From: an uncultured beta proteobacterium
Lineage (GTDB): Bacteria > Pseudomonadota > Gammaproteobacteria > Burkholderiales > SG8-39
Direction of reading: 5' to 3'
Length of the DNA stretch: 29,984 nt
NCBI GenBank assembly: GCA_902826155.1
Contig: CADEDU010000009.1
Location: 35,649 to 65,632, forward strand
A program made the position numbers and the translations under genes. Of this stretch, positions 15,976 to 24,134 are shown in pieces (position 1 is the first letter of the stretch; each line of letters begins with the position of its first letter). Under the pieces are notes generated by a model. The model was not told the DNA's origin. It made no database searches and saw nothing but the letters and a program-made list of their open reading frames with translations.

Positions 15976-16971
15976 ATGTTACGCACCGTCATTGGCGCGT
16001 TGCTCGCTGCTTCGGCAGCGCTGCTCGCGCTCGCCGCATTGCCCGCGCATGCACAGGGTGTCAATCTGCGGCTGATCTCGGGCTGGACGCCGAACAATCC
16101 CAACGTGCCGCTGATCGAGACGGTGTTCATCAAGAACGTCGCCGAAGCCTCGCAGGGCGCGATCAAGATCCAGCGCAGCGGGCCCGAAGTGGTGCCCGCG
16201 TTCGAGCAGTTGCAACCGGTCTCCACCGGCGTGTTCGATTTCCTGTTCACGACGCCGGGCTATCACCAGGCGCAATCGGGCGTCGCCAACGTGTTCGACG
16301 CGATGAAGCCCGAACCGGACAAGCTGCGCGAGGCTGGGCTGACTGCCTGGGCCGACGAGTACTACCGCAAGCGCTTCAATCAGCGCATCGTCGCCATGGT
16401 GCCGGCGCCGGGCAATCACTTCGTGCTGCGCGAGCCGCTGGGCGCTGACCAGTCGCTCAAGGGCCGCAAGATCCGCGCGAACGCCACGTTCGAAGGCGTG
16501 GTGCGCGCGTTGGGTGGAACGCCGGTGAACATGCCGCCGGCCGAGGCGTTCTCGTCGATGCAGAAGGGCGTGATCGACGGCATCACCTTCCCGACCTTCG
16601 CGTCGGCGGACTACAAGCTCTACGAGGTCGGCAAGTTCATGACCCGGCCGGTGTTCGGCTTGTCGAATGTGATGATCTCGATGAACACGAAGAAGTTCGA
16701 TGGACTCTCGCCCGCGCATCAAAAGATCATCCTCGACCAGGGCCGGCGGATCGAAGCGCTCGGCAAGCAGGCGTTGATGGACTACGACAAGAAAGACATC
16801 GACACCATGATCAAGAACGGCGTCAAGCCGATCGAGTTCGATGCCAAGACCGCCGCGACGCTCAATCGGCTCTACAACGAAGGCATTCTCGCCACCGCCA
16901 GCAAGTCCTCGCCCAACGAGGTAAAGACGCTGTTCGAGATGGCCAAGTCGAAGAACCTGCTGAATGAGTAG
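15976..16971 (+). CDS. TRAP transporter periplasmic substrate-binding protein (DctP/TAXI-like fold)
   Basis: The 331-residue protein has a clear signal peptide (MLRTVIGALLAASAALL, cleavage near AHA-QGVNL). The mature part shows DctP-family features: an early GWTPNNP region, the conserved arginine-bearing GRKIRANATFEGVVRALGG segment that binds the ligand carboxylate, and MPPAEAFSSMQKGVIDGI. ATG 15976 follows TTGGAGGAGATCC, a strong Shine-Dalgarno; upstream in-frame codons back to 15859 are not used. It overlaps the small permease by 8 bases. Together with the next two genes it forms a complete TRAP system that uses a Na+ or H+ gradient to import a carboxylate. Position after an aromatic hydroxylase hints at an aromatic acid ligand, which is inference. 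Confidence 0.92.
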   Translation: MLRTVIGALLAASAALLALAALPAHAQGVNLRLISGWTPNNPNVPLIETVFIKNVAEASQGAIKIQRSGPEVVPAFEQLQPVSTGVFDFLFTTPGYHQAQSGVANVFDAMKPEPDKLREAGLTAWADEYYRKRFNQRIVAMVPAPGNHFVLREPLGADQSLKGRKIRANATFEGVVRALGGTPVNMPPAEAFSSMQKGVIDGITFPTFASADYKLYEVGKFMTRPVFGLSNVMISMNTKKFDGLSPAHQKIILDQGRRIEALGKQALMDYDKKDIDTMIKNGVKPIEFDAKTAATLNRLYNEGILATASKSSPNEVKTLFEMAKSKNLLNE

Positions 16972-17479
16972 CGCCGGCGGGCCTGAGCGCGCCGCAAGCG
17001 TCACGTTACGCAGGATCACCGACGCGGGCGCATTCATCGGTGCGCTGTGCATCGGCGCGATGGCGCTGTTCTACACCGCCGAGGTCGTGGCGCGCTACGT
17101 TTTCGGCGCGCCGCTCAACTGGTCGGGCGACGTCTCGAGCTACCTGCTGCTGGTATGCCTGTTCGCCGTGCTGCCGAAGATCACCATGGAGTCCGGACAC
17201 GTCGCGGTGGCGTTCGTGCAGGAGCGCATGAGCGCGCCGGTGCGGCAACGCTACGAGCGGGTGCTGTCGCTCCTGACCGGCCTGTTCTGTCTGGTGACCG
17301 CGTATTTCGTCGGCGCGGAGTGCGTGCGTCAGTTCCAGGAAGGGGTGCTCACCTCGCAGGCCACGCAGATCTCCAAGTGGTGGCTCGCCGCGGTCGCGTG
17401 CGCGGGGTTTCTGCTCGCCGCGATCCACTTCCTGCGGGCGCAACGGCCGGCGATCCACGCGAACGATGCGGGCGCATGA
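16964..17479 (+). CDS. TRAP transporter small permease (DctQ-like)
   Basis: This 171-residue membrane protein has four hydrophobic helices, near residues 25-45, 60-78, 95-115 and 138-158. The segment VVARYVFGAPLNWSGDVSSYLLL is the DctQ signature, with RY-F and W-x-x-D/E in the loop between helices one and two. It forms the scaffold that pairs with the large permease subunit in the inner membrane. ATG 16964 overlaps the end of the receptor gene by 8 bases, indicating translational coupling. The gene ends 66 bases before the large permease, in contrast to the tight first junction. Confidence 0.92.
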   Translation: MSSAGGPERAASVTLRRITDAGAFIGALCIGAMALFYTAEVVARYVFGAPLNWSGDVSSYLLLVCLFAVLPKITMESGHVAVAFVQERMSAPVRQRYERVLSLLTGLFCLVTAYFVGAECVRQFQEGVLTSQATQISKWWLAAVACAGFLLAAIHFLRAQRPAIHANDAGA

Positions 17480-17545
17480 TCCGGCAAGCACTGCGGCTCC
17501 CGCGGATATTTCGGCGCACGCGGATCAGCGCGTACCGGTGATCCG

Positions 17546-18865
17546 ATGAGTTGGTGGCTCACGCTCGGCCTCATCTTCGGACTGTTGCTGCTGCTGCTCG
17601 GCTCTGGGCTGCCGATCTTTGCCGGCTTTCTGCTGGTGAACGTGATCGGCGCGATGTGGCTCATGGGGCCGGCGGCGATCGGTCTGTTCGTCAACAGCGT
17701 GCTCGATACCGCCACCACCGAAGCGCTGGTAGCCGTCCCGCTGTACATGTTGTTAGGCGAGCTGCTGTTTCGCACCGGCGGAGTCGAGGTGCTCTACAAC
17801 GCGCTCAACCGCCTGATCGGTGCGATCCGCGGCCGCATGTACGTCGTGGCGATCGCGCTGTCATCGTGTCTGGGCGCGATCTCCGGCTCGGCGATGGCCT
17901 CGGTGGCGATGCTCGGGCGCTTCGTCTATCCGACGATGATCCGGCGCGGCTGCGACCGGCAGCTCTCGATCGGCATGATCCTCGCAGGCGCCACACTCGA
18001 TCCGATCATCCCGCCGAGTGTGCTCGCGGTGATCCTCGCCACGCTCGCGGGGATCTCGATCGCCGACTTCCTGATCGCGGGAATCGGCCCGGGCATTCTG
18101 CTGGCGGTGGCGTTTGCCGGCTATGCGGTGGTACGCACGCTGATCGATCCGCGCTTGGATGCGCACGCCGCGCCGCAGGAAAGCGCGGGCGGCTGGCGCG
18201 AGGTGCTCGCTGCGGCGGCGCAGCTCGTGCCGTTTCTGCTCGTCATCTTTCTGGTGCTTGGTCTGATCATGCTGGGCATCGCCCAGCCGACCGAAGCCGC
18301 CGCCGTAGGCATCGTCGGTGCGCTGCTGCTGTCGGTGCTCTACCGCACGTTCTCGCTGAAGCTGATCTATCGCGCCTGCTACGGTGCGGCAATCACCACC
18401 GCGACGGTATTGATCATCATTGCGTGCGCCAAGCTGTTCAGCCAGTTGCTCGCCTTCACCGGTGCCACCGGCGGGCTGATCGAGCTGGTGTCCGGGTTGG
18501 GCGTGAATCGCTGGATCGTGTTCGCGGCGATGATGCTGTCGATCTGGGTGATCTGCATGTTCATCGACGAACTGGCGGTGATGCTGATCGCGGTGCCGGT
18601 CTTCACGCCGATCGTGCAGCAGCTGGGCTTCGATCCGGTGTGGTTCTGGATGATGTTCCTGATCAACATCACGCTCGGCGGCATCACTCCGCCGATCGGC
18701 TATACCAACTTCGTGTTCAAGTCGGTGGCGCCTGCGGGCACGACGATGGGCGAGATCATGCGGGCGGCCTGGCCGATCGTGTTCATCGCGATCGGCTGTA
18801 TCGTGTTGATGTGTTTCGTCCCGCAGATCGTCACCGGACTGCCCGCGGGGCGGGTGGTGCGCTGA
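17546..18865 (+). CDS. TRAP transporter large permease (DctM-like)
   Basis: This 439-residue, very hydrophobic protein has the length and about a dozen membrane segments of DctM. Two family motifs stand out: TLDPIIPPSVLAVILA after the first re-entrant region and NITLGGITPPIGYTNF in the second half; both Pro-Pro hairpins form part of the ion- and substrate-binding elevator domain. It moves the ligand released by the periplasmic receptor using an ion gradient. The 66-base gap before it holds three copies of a 7-mer TGATCCG or its complement (17477, 17521, 17539), which may fold, but no gene. It ends 70 bases from the converging Bug gene. Confidence 0.93.
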   Translation: MSWWLTLGLIFGLLLLLLGSGLPIFAGFLLVNVIGAMWLMGPAAIGLFVNSVLDTATTEALVAVPLYMLLGELLFRTGGVEVLYNALNRLIGAIRGRMYVVAIALSSCLGAISGSAMASVAMLGRFVYPTMIRRGCDRQLSIGMILAGATLDPIIPPSVLAVILATLAGISIADFLIAGIGPGILLAVAFAGYAVVRTLIDPRLDAHAAPQESAGGWREVLAAAAQLVPFLLVIFLVLGLIMLGIAQPTEAAAVGIVGALLLSVLYRTFSLKLIYRACYGAAITTATVLIIIACAKLFSQLLAFTGATGGLIELVSGLGVNRWIVFAAMMLSIWVICMFIDELAVMLIAVPVFTPIVQQLGFDPVWFWMMFLINITLGGITPPIGYTNFVFKSVAPAGTTMGEIMRAAWPIVFIAIGCIVLMCFVPQIVTGLPAGRVVR

Positions 18866-18935
18866 AAGCGGTGCTCGCCCTGCCGACGCGCGACGCGCGA
18901 TGCGCGTTTCGCTCAGCGGTAGCGCTGCGCTCCCA

Positions 18936-19901
18936 TCATCGCGTGATATTCAATTCCTTCATCAGCTTGCCGTAGCGTGCGCTCTCGCGGCGCACGTAGG
19001 TCGCGAACGCCGCCGGGGTCATCGGCGGGGCGAGATCAACGGCCAGCGCCTTCATGCGATCGAGGAAAGCCTGTTCTTTCATGATCGCCGCAACCTCGCG
19101 ATTGAGCCGGTCGACGATCGCGGGGGTGGTCTTGAGCGGCGCGTACAGGCCGAAGTGCGGACCGCCGTCGACGCCCTGCACGCCGTTTTCCTCGAGCGTG
19201 GGCACGTCGGGAAAATCCGGATGCCGCACCGGACCGGCCACCGCCACCATGCGCAGCTTGCCCGCCTTGGCCTGACCCAGTCCGACGCCAGGGTCGAAGG
19301 CGAAGTCGATGATGCCGCCCAGCAGATCCTTGAGCGCCGGCCCCGCACCTTTGTACGGCACGTGATTAAGCTTCACCCGCGCCTCACGGCTGAACACTTC
19401 GGTAGCGATATGCGGTGAAGTGGCGTTGCCAGGGCTGCCGTAGTTGAGCTTGCCCGGATTGGTGCGGGCGTAGCCGAGGAACTCGGGATAGTTGCGGATC
19501 GGCAGATCGGGCTTGACCAACACGTACAGCGAAACGCGGCCGGTGGCGGCGACCGGAGTGAACGCCTTCACCGGATCGAGATCGGCGCGATTCACGACGT
19601 GCGGAGCCATCATCACGCTGGAGCCGGGGGAGAACAGAAAGGTGTAGCCGTCGGGCTCGGCGCGCGCCACCGCTTCGAAGCCGATGTAGCCGTCGCCGCC
19701 GGCGCGGTTCTCGACGATGAACGGGTGGCCGAGCCGCTCGCCCAGGCGTGCACCGATCAGCCGGGCCATGATGTCGGCGACGCCGCCGGGGGCGACATTG
19801 ACGATGATGCGTGCCGGTTTCGCTGGCCATTGCTGTTGTGCCTGGGCCGTGGCGCACAGCAACGCTGCACTGGCGAATGCGATCAGAAGACGCCGCAACA
19901 T
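18936..19901 (-). CDS. Bug/TctC-family periplasmic substrate-binding protein downstream of the alcohol dehydrogenase
   Basis: The 321-residue product has a signal peptide (MLRRLLIAFASAALL, cleavage near AQA-QQQWPAKP) and Bug landmarks PAKPARIIVNVAPGG, NRAGGDG, EPDGYTFLF and HVPYKGAGPALKDLL. ATG 19901 has GGAGAGG upstream; the longer frame to 19958 is not favoured. It lies 140 bases downstream of the alcohol dehydrogenase on the same strand, and so may be the last gene of a boxR - dehydrogenase - Bug unit or have its own promoter in 19902-20041. If co-regulated with the box genes it would be a candidate for uptake of an aromatic acid. No TctAB subunits are nearby. Confidence 0.9.
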   Translation of the reverse strand: MLRRLLIAFASAALLCATAQAQQQWPAKPARIIVNVAPGGVADIMARLIGARLGERLGHPFIVENRAGGDGYIGFEAVARAEPDGYTFLFSPGSSVMMAPHVVNRADLDPVKAFTPVAATGRVSLYVLVKPDLPIRNYPEFLGYARTNPGKLNYGSPGNATSPHIATEVFSREARVKLNHVPYKGAGPALKDLLGGIIDFAFDPGVGLGQAKAGKLRMVAVAGPVRHPDFPDVPTLEENGVQGVDGGPHFGLYAPLKTTPAIVDRLNREVAAIMKEQAFLDRMKALAVDLAPPMTPAAFATYVRRESARYGKLMKELNITR

Positions 19902-20041
19902 GGTTATCCTCTCCTTCGGTGTGAACGGAGTGATTATCGTCGCAAATCGACGCGGCAAACCGCGGCGAGCGATTCAGTCGCCATGCACGTCGCTCGTAGC
20001 GATCGATGTAATCGCGCGTGCCGCGTTCGATTCGATCGCGC

Positions 20042-21088
20042 TCAGGGCCGCACGACCACGCGACCTTTGATGCGCCCCGCCTTCAGCTCATGGATCACCG
20101 CGTTGATCTCCGCGAGCGGACGCGTGGCGACCGGCAAGGGCGGCAGGGCGCCCGACCGGGCGATCGCCATCAGCTCGCGCATGTCGTCGGGGCTGCCGAC
20201 GTACGAACCGGTGATCGTCGCCGCCTTCATCGCCACCATCGTCGGCGCGAACGGCGTGGCACCGCCGAACAGGCCGACGATGATCAGCTTGCCGCCCTTG
20301 CGCAGCGCGTTGAAGCCGAAGTTGAACGTGGATGCCGCACCGACGAAATCGATCGCCACCGCCACGCCGCCGGTGGACTTGAACAGATTCCGACTGGTAT
20401 CGGCCGCGCTCGGGTCGATTACGTCGGCGGCGCCGGCCTGGCGGGCGACGTCCCACTTGCTCTGATCGATTTCAGCGACGATCGGCGCCACTCCGCACAT
20501 TGTCTTCGCCAGCCGAATGCCGGACAGGCCAACTCCGCCCGCACCGATGATGAGCAGCGGGTCGCTCGCGCCGAGGCGGCCGGCCTTCTTCAGTGCGCCG
20601 GCGGCGGTCAGTCCGGAGCACGCGTAAGTACAGGCCTGCTCATCGGGTAGCGGATCGAACTCGAACAGGTACTTCGCGTCGGGTACGACCACGTGATCGG
20701 CAAACCCGCCATCGCGATTGATGCCGAGCGCGCGCGGCGCGTTGCATAACTCCTCGTGGCCCGACTTGCAGGTGGAGCACGCGCCGCAACCGATCCATGG
20801 ATAGACCACGCGCCGGTCGCCTACCTTGGCGCCTTTGGCATCCGGTCCGAGCGCCGCAACCGTTCCGACGATCTCGTGGCCGAGCGTGCGCGGCAGGCCC
20901 ATCGGTCGGGACATGTCGATCTTCTTACCCTCACCGAGATCGAAATAGCCGTCGTGCAAATGCGCGTCGCTGTGGCACACGCCGCAGCCGCTGATGCGGA
21001 TAAGCACCTGCGTGCCTTCGAGCTGCGGTGTGGCGCCAAGCACGTCGGCCATCGGTTGACCGAACTGCTGAACCTGAAAGCTGCGCAT
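20042..21088 (-). CDS. Zinc-dependent medium-chain alcohol dehydrogenase
   Basis: This 348-residue MDR dehydrogenase has the catalytic zinc motif GCGVCHSD (Cys35/Cys38 region) and LGHEIVG near residue 70. The structural zinc lobe has four Cys (GCGACSTCKSGHEELC), and the nucleotide-binding GAGGVGLSG follows. It oxidises an alcohol with NAD(P)+. ATG 21088 has GAGGAG about 9 bases upstream. It lies 66 bases downstream of the BoxR-type regulator gene on the same strand. In that setting it could oxidise a benzylic alcohol toward benzoate or handle a ring-cleavage product, but no motif gives specificity. The box pathway's own aldehyde dehydrogenase is a different family. Confidence 0.92.
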   Translation of the reverse strand: MRSFQVQQFGQPMADVLGATPQLEGTQVLIRISGCGVCHSDAHLHDGYFDLGEGKKIDMSRPMGLPRTLGHEIVGTVAALGPDAKGAKVGDRRVVYPWIGCGACSTCKSGHEELCNAPRALGINRDGGFADHVVVPDAKYLFEFDPLPDEQACTYACSGLTAAGALKKAGRLGASDPLLIIGAGGVGLSGIRLAKTMCGVAPIVAEIDQSKWDVARQAGAADVIDPSAADTSRNLFKSTGGVAVAIDFVGAASTFNFGFNALRKGGKLIIVGLFGGATPFAPTMVAMKAATITGSYVGSPDDMRELMAIARSGALPPLPVATRPLAEINAVIHELKAGRIKGRVVVRP

Positions 21089-21154
21089 GCGGGCGATCTC
21101 CTCGAGCGGACGTGGCGCGTGGGCGGCGATTGCGCCGCGGGAAAAGTTGCACGA

Positions 21155-22120
21155 TCAAGCGAGCGCGACGTCGCGCAGCTTGGCCAGACTCTGCTCGGGG
21201 GTGTCGCCCGAGGTGTCGACGATGGCGTCGGCCTTGCCGTAGAGCGGCTCGCGCGCGGCGAGGATGCGCTTGAGATCCTCCATGGCCTCCTCGTTGCCCG
21301 CCATCGGCCGCAGATCGCCTTGGGCGAGCACGCGGGACATGTGATCTTCGGGCTGGGCGCGCAGCCAGACGGTGAAGCAGCCGTTCAGGAGCAGATTGAA
21401 CGCCTCCTCTTCGGCGACGATGCCGCCGCCCACTGATAGCACCGCGCGCTCATGCTGCGTCATCACGCGCTCCAGCACGCGCCGCTCGATGCGCCGATAG
21501 CCCGCCTGCCCGTAGAGCGAGAACATCTCGCCGATCGGCAGCCCGGTCTCGCGTTCGATCTCGCGATTCATCTCGATGAACGGCACGCCCAGGTGCCGGG
21601 CGAGCATGGTGCCCAGCGTGCTCTTGCCGGCGCCGCGCAGCCCCACCAACGCGATGCGTTTGCGTCGCGCAGCGTCTTCCTGGCCGAAATCGCGCATCAG
21701 GCGGAAGATCACGCTCTCCAGGCGATGCGCCGGCATGCGCTCGAGGAATCGGCGGATCAGTCGCTTCTCGACGGTGTCGTCCTGTTCGGGCGCAAGCACC
21801 TCGCCCAGACTCACGTTGAGCGCGTTGGCGATCCGCCTGAGCAGGATCACCGAAATGTTGCCGTTGCCCGATTCGAGCTGACCGAGATGCCGCTCCGAGA
21901 CGTCGGCCTCGCGCGCCAGCAGCTTGCGGGTCATGCCGCGCCGTTCGCGCAGGTCGCGCACCCGTTTGCCGAGCGTGCCGAGGAACTCCTCGTCAGGCGT
22001 GGGAAACTGCTCGACGGGCGCCGCGGCGACCGGTGCGGCGGGCGCAGGTGCGACGAGCGTTCTCGCGGGCTGGGGCTTGGCGGTCGACGACGGCTTGCCC
22101 GGTTTGGCGGTGGATTTCAT
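21155..22120 (-). CDS. boxR: BoxR/BzdR-type transcriptional regulator (HTH plus shikimate-kinase-like domain)
   Basis: This 321-residue protein has a Pro/Ala-rich N-terminus (about 1-45), an XRE-type helix-turn-helix at about 50-108 (TRKLLAREADVSERHLGQLESG), a linker, and a shikimate-kinase-like domain from about 155. Walker A is GLRGAGKST at 160-168; the Gly-rich VGGG at 230-233 and Arg in AREPLYG are kept. The acidic DSD of true shikimate kinase is EMN (183-185), so it is not an active AroK. This architecture is that of BoxR and BzdR, repressors of aerobic and anaerobic benzoate genes that respond to benzoyl-CoA. It is divergent from benzoate-CoA ligase, supporting BoxR. ATG 22120 is chosen because the frame beyond it (to 22366) runs into the ligase gene. 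Confidence 0.9.
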   Translation of the reverse strand: MKSTAKPGKPSSTAKPQPARTLVAPAPAAPVAAAPVEQFPTPDEEFLGTLGKRVRDLRERRGMTRKLLAREADVSERHLGQLESGNGNISVILLRRIANALNVSLGEVLAPEQDDTVEKRLIRRFLERMPAHRLESVIFRLMRDFGQEDAARRKRIALVGLRGAGKSTLGTMLARHLGVPFIEMNREIERETGLPIGEMFSLYGQAGYRRIERRVLERVMTQHERAVLSVGGGIVAEEEAFNLLLNGCFTVWLRAQPEDHMSRVLAQGDLRPMAGNEEAMEDLKRILAAREPLYGKADAIVDTSGDTPEQSLAKLRDVALA

Positions 22121-22157
22121 GGGGCAGCAATCTAGTACGCGGGTGCGGGGCGAGCAA

Positions 22158-22169
22158 GCAGTATATTGC
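22158..22169. promoter_or_regulatory. Candidate BoxR operator in the boxR/ligase divergent promoter
   Basis: GCAGTATATTGC matches the two sites upstream of boxB (GCAATATAGTGC and GCAATATATTGC) at 11 of 12 positions in the better case. On the minus strand it contains TATACT, a good -10 for boxR, and on the plus strand TATATT, a possible -10 for the ligase gene. A bound repressor would therefore cover both promoters. No strong -35 was found for either direction. Confidence 0.55.
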
Positions 22170-22235
22170 AACTGATTTGCTTCGATTCGTTCTGTTCGTT
22201 CCGTATGGCGCGCATCACACCGAGGAGGACGCACG

Positions 22236-23831
22236 ATGGCTGAGTTGAGCGTGACCGACACGAAGCAAGTCCCGCCGCACGTCACCTTCCCATCGCGGTA
22301 CAACGCTGCCGTCGATCTGATCGAGCGCAATCTGCGCGCGGGACGCGCCGACAAGGCCGCGTTCATCGATGACGCCGGCTCGTACAGCTATCGCGAACTG
22401 GCCGAGCGCGTCGATCGCTGCGCGCACGCGCTGACCGGGCTTGGCATGCGCCAGGAAGAGCGGGTGTTGGTATGCCTGCACGACACGATCGACTTCCCCA
22501 CGGTATTTCTCGGCGCGATCAAGGCCGGCATCGTGCCGATCGCCGTCAACACGCTGCTCACCAGCGCCGACTACGCGTTCATGCTGAACGACAGCCGCGC
22601 GAGCACGTTGGTCATCTCGGCGCCACTCGCGGCGACGTTCGCACCCGCGATCGCCAAGGCGCAGCATCTGCGCCATGTGATCGTGTCAGGCGGCGACGCG
22701 GGCGCGCATCTGTCACTCGCGCAATTGCTCGACAAGCGCACCGGTCCCTTCGAAGCCGCACCGACCACTGCGGACGATGCGTGCTTCTGGTTGTATTCCT
22801 CCGGCTCGACCGGAATGCCCAAGGGCACGGTGCACGTGCATTCGAGCCTGATCTACACCGCCGAGTTGTACGCGCGGCCGGTGCTCGGCATCAACGAGCG
22901 CGACGTCGTGTTCTCCGCCGCGAAACTGTTCTTCGCCTACGGATTGGGCAACGGCCTCACGTTTCCGCTCACCGTCGGTGCAACGGCGGTGCTGATGGCG
23001 GAGCGGCCCACGCCCGCCTCGGTGTTCGCGCGGCTGCGCAAGCATCAACCCTCGATCTTCTACGGCGTGCCGACGCTGTTCGCGGCGTTGCTGGCGAGCG
23101 CCGAATTGCCCAAGCGCGAAGAGTTGCGGCTGCGCTGCTGCGCTTCGGCGGGCGAGGCGCTGCCCGAAGAAATCGGCAAGCGCTGGAGCGCGCATTTCGG
23201 TGTCGACATCCTCGATGGCATCGGCTCGACCGAGATGCTGCACATCTTCATCTCCAATCGCGCCGGCGATCTGCGTTACGGCACCACCGGCCGGCCATTG
23301 CCCGGCTACGACGTACGCCTGGTCGACGAGAACGGCGCGGCCGTGGCGCAGGGCGAAACCGGCGAGCTGCAGATCAACGGCCCGAGCAGCGCCGCGTTCT
23401 ATTGGAACAACCGCGAGAAGTCGCGCAACACGTTCGTCGGCGCGTGGACCCGCAGCGGCGACAAGTATCTGCAGGATGCCGACGGCTACTACGTCTACGC
23501 CGGTCGCAGCGACGACATGCTCAAGGTGAGCGGGATCTACGTCTCGCCGATCGAAGTCGAGTCGGCGTTGATCGCGCACGACGCGGTGCTCGAGTGCGGC
23601 GTGGTCGGCAAGGAAGACGAGGAGAAGCTGATCAAGCCGATCGCTTACGTAGTACTCAAGCCCGGACGCAGCGCATCGCCCGAGCTGGCCGAGGAACTCA
23701 AACAGCACGTCAAGAGCCGGCTGGCGCCCTACAAATATCCGCGCTGGCTCGAGTTCGTCGATGAGCTGCCGAAGACGGCGACCGGCAAAGTACAGCGCTT
23801 CAAGCTGCGCGCCCGCGCGTCCGCTGGCTGA
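22236..23831 (+). CDS. bclA: Benzoate-CoA ligase
   Basis: This 531-residue ANL-superfamily ligase activates benzoate with ATP and CoA to benzoyl-CoA, the entry step of the box pathway. The AMP-binding P-loop is YSSGSTGMPKG at 187-197; YAGRSDDMLKVSG near 427 is the hinge region, and the C-terminal KTATGKVQR supplies the adenylation lysine Lys518. SPIEVE and the KLFFAYGLGNGLTFPL segment are typical of benzoate and aryl-CoA ligases. ATG 22236 has GAGGAGG upstream. It is divergent from the BoxR-type regulator and followed by boxB, both strong context for benzoate specificity, although a related aryl acid such as 4-hydroxybenzoate cannot be excluded from sequence. Confidence 0.93.
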   Translation: MAELSVTDTKQVPPHVTFPSRYNAAVDLIERNLRAGRADKAAFIDDAGSYSYRELAERVDRCAHALTGLGMRQEERVLVCLHDTIDFPTVFLGAIKAGIVPIAVNTLLTSADYAFMLNDSRASTLVISAPLAATFAPAIAKAQHLRHVIVSGGDAGAHLSLAQLLDKRTGPFEAAPTTADDACFWLYSSGSTGMPKGTVHVHSSLIYTAELYARPVLGINERDVVFSAAKLFFAYGLGNGLTFPLTVGATAVLMAERPTPASVFARLRKHQPSIFYGVPTLFAALLASAELPKREELRLRCCASAGEALPEEIGKRWSAHFGVDILDGIGSTEMLHIFISNRAGDLRYGTTGRPLPGYDVRLVDENGAAVAQGETGELQINGPSSAAFYWNNREKSRNTFVGAWTRSGDKYLQDADGYYVYAGRSDDMLKVSGIYVSPIEVESALIAHDAVLECGVVGKEDEEKLIKPIAYVVLKPGRSASPELAEELKQHVKSRLAPYKYPRWLEFVDELPKTATGKVQRFKLRARASAG

Positions 23832-23915
23832 TCGGATCGCGTCGGGCATCGCGCCGGCCGATTCCCGCTCGCGCGCGCGAAGCATCAAAGACCGACCGAT
23901 CGTCGAATCCGGCGT

Positions 23916-23935
23916 GGTTTGATCCAGATCAAACC
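23916..23935. promoter_or_regulatory. Perfect FNR/Anr/AcpR-type binding site upstream of boxB
   Basis: The 20-base stretch is a perfect inverted repeat, GGTTTGATC-CA-GATCAAACC. Its core TTGAT-CCAG-ATCAA (23919-23932) matches the FNR consensus TTGAT-N4-ATCAA at all ten positions. Its centre (23925.5) is about 40-41 bp upstream of the start predicted from the -10 box at 23954, the usual position for class II activation by FNR-family regulators. This is the only site of this kind I noticed between genes. Confidence 0.75.
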
Positions 23936-23949
23936 ATCGCCCGCGACGG

Positions 23950-23961
23950 GCAATATAGTGC
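23950..23961. promoter_or_regulatory. Candidate BoxR operator 1 upstream of boxB, overlapping the -10 box
   Basis: GCAATATAGTGC is a near-palindrome with one mismatch, related to the sites at 23984 and 22158. It encloses TATAGT, the best -10 candidate for boxB, so binding here would block RNA polymerase directly. Confidence 0.55.
23954..23959 (+). promoter_or_regulatory. Candidate -10 box of the boxB promoter
   Basis: TATAGT matches the sigma-70 consensus TATAAT at five of six bases. Transcription would start near 23966, leaving a leader of about 170 bases before the boxB ATG. No good -35 hexamer exists 17 bp upstream; that place is taken by the FNR-type site, as expected for an activator-dependent promoter. 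Confidence 0.5.
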
Positions 23962-23981
23962 TGATTCGGTGGTGACGAGAA

Positions 23982-23997
23982 GAGCAATATATTGCTC
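23982..23997. promoter_or_regulatory. Candidate BoxR operator 2 upstream of boxB, perfect palindrome
   Basis: GAGCAATATATTGCTC is its own reverse complement over 16 bases. Its core GCAATATATTGC starts 34 bp after the core of operator 1 and falls about 16-31 bases after the predicted start. Two spaced operators, one on the -10 box and one downstream, fit repression by a dimer or tetramer. Confidence 0.6.
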
Positions 23998-24134
23998 GTA
24001 ACCCCGCAGCCCGTATCGTGCCCCTTGTCCGCGCCCCGACAGGCCGAGTCGCTACTGGTCGAAGGTTCGCTCCCCGAGGGGCCCCGGTCCCGCATTCCAT
24101 TCAATGGCCCGATGTCCTATCTGGAGGAGCTGGC

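Noticed and set aside
17551..18975. 474-residue plus-strand frame overlapping the TRAP large permease
   Set aside because: It has an Arg/Asp-rich composition and no domain; the permease frame has clear membrane helices and family motifs.
21155..22120. Shikimate kinase AroK
   Set aside because: The N-terminal helix-turn-helix and loss of the shikimate-binding Asp (EMN in place of DSD) point to a BoxR/BzdR regulator.
23832..23915. Additional gene or small ORF between bclA and boxB
   Set aside because: No start with a Shine-Dalgarno and no coding character; the 303-base gap is better explained as the boxB promoter and leader.
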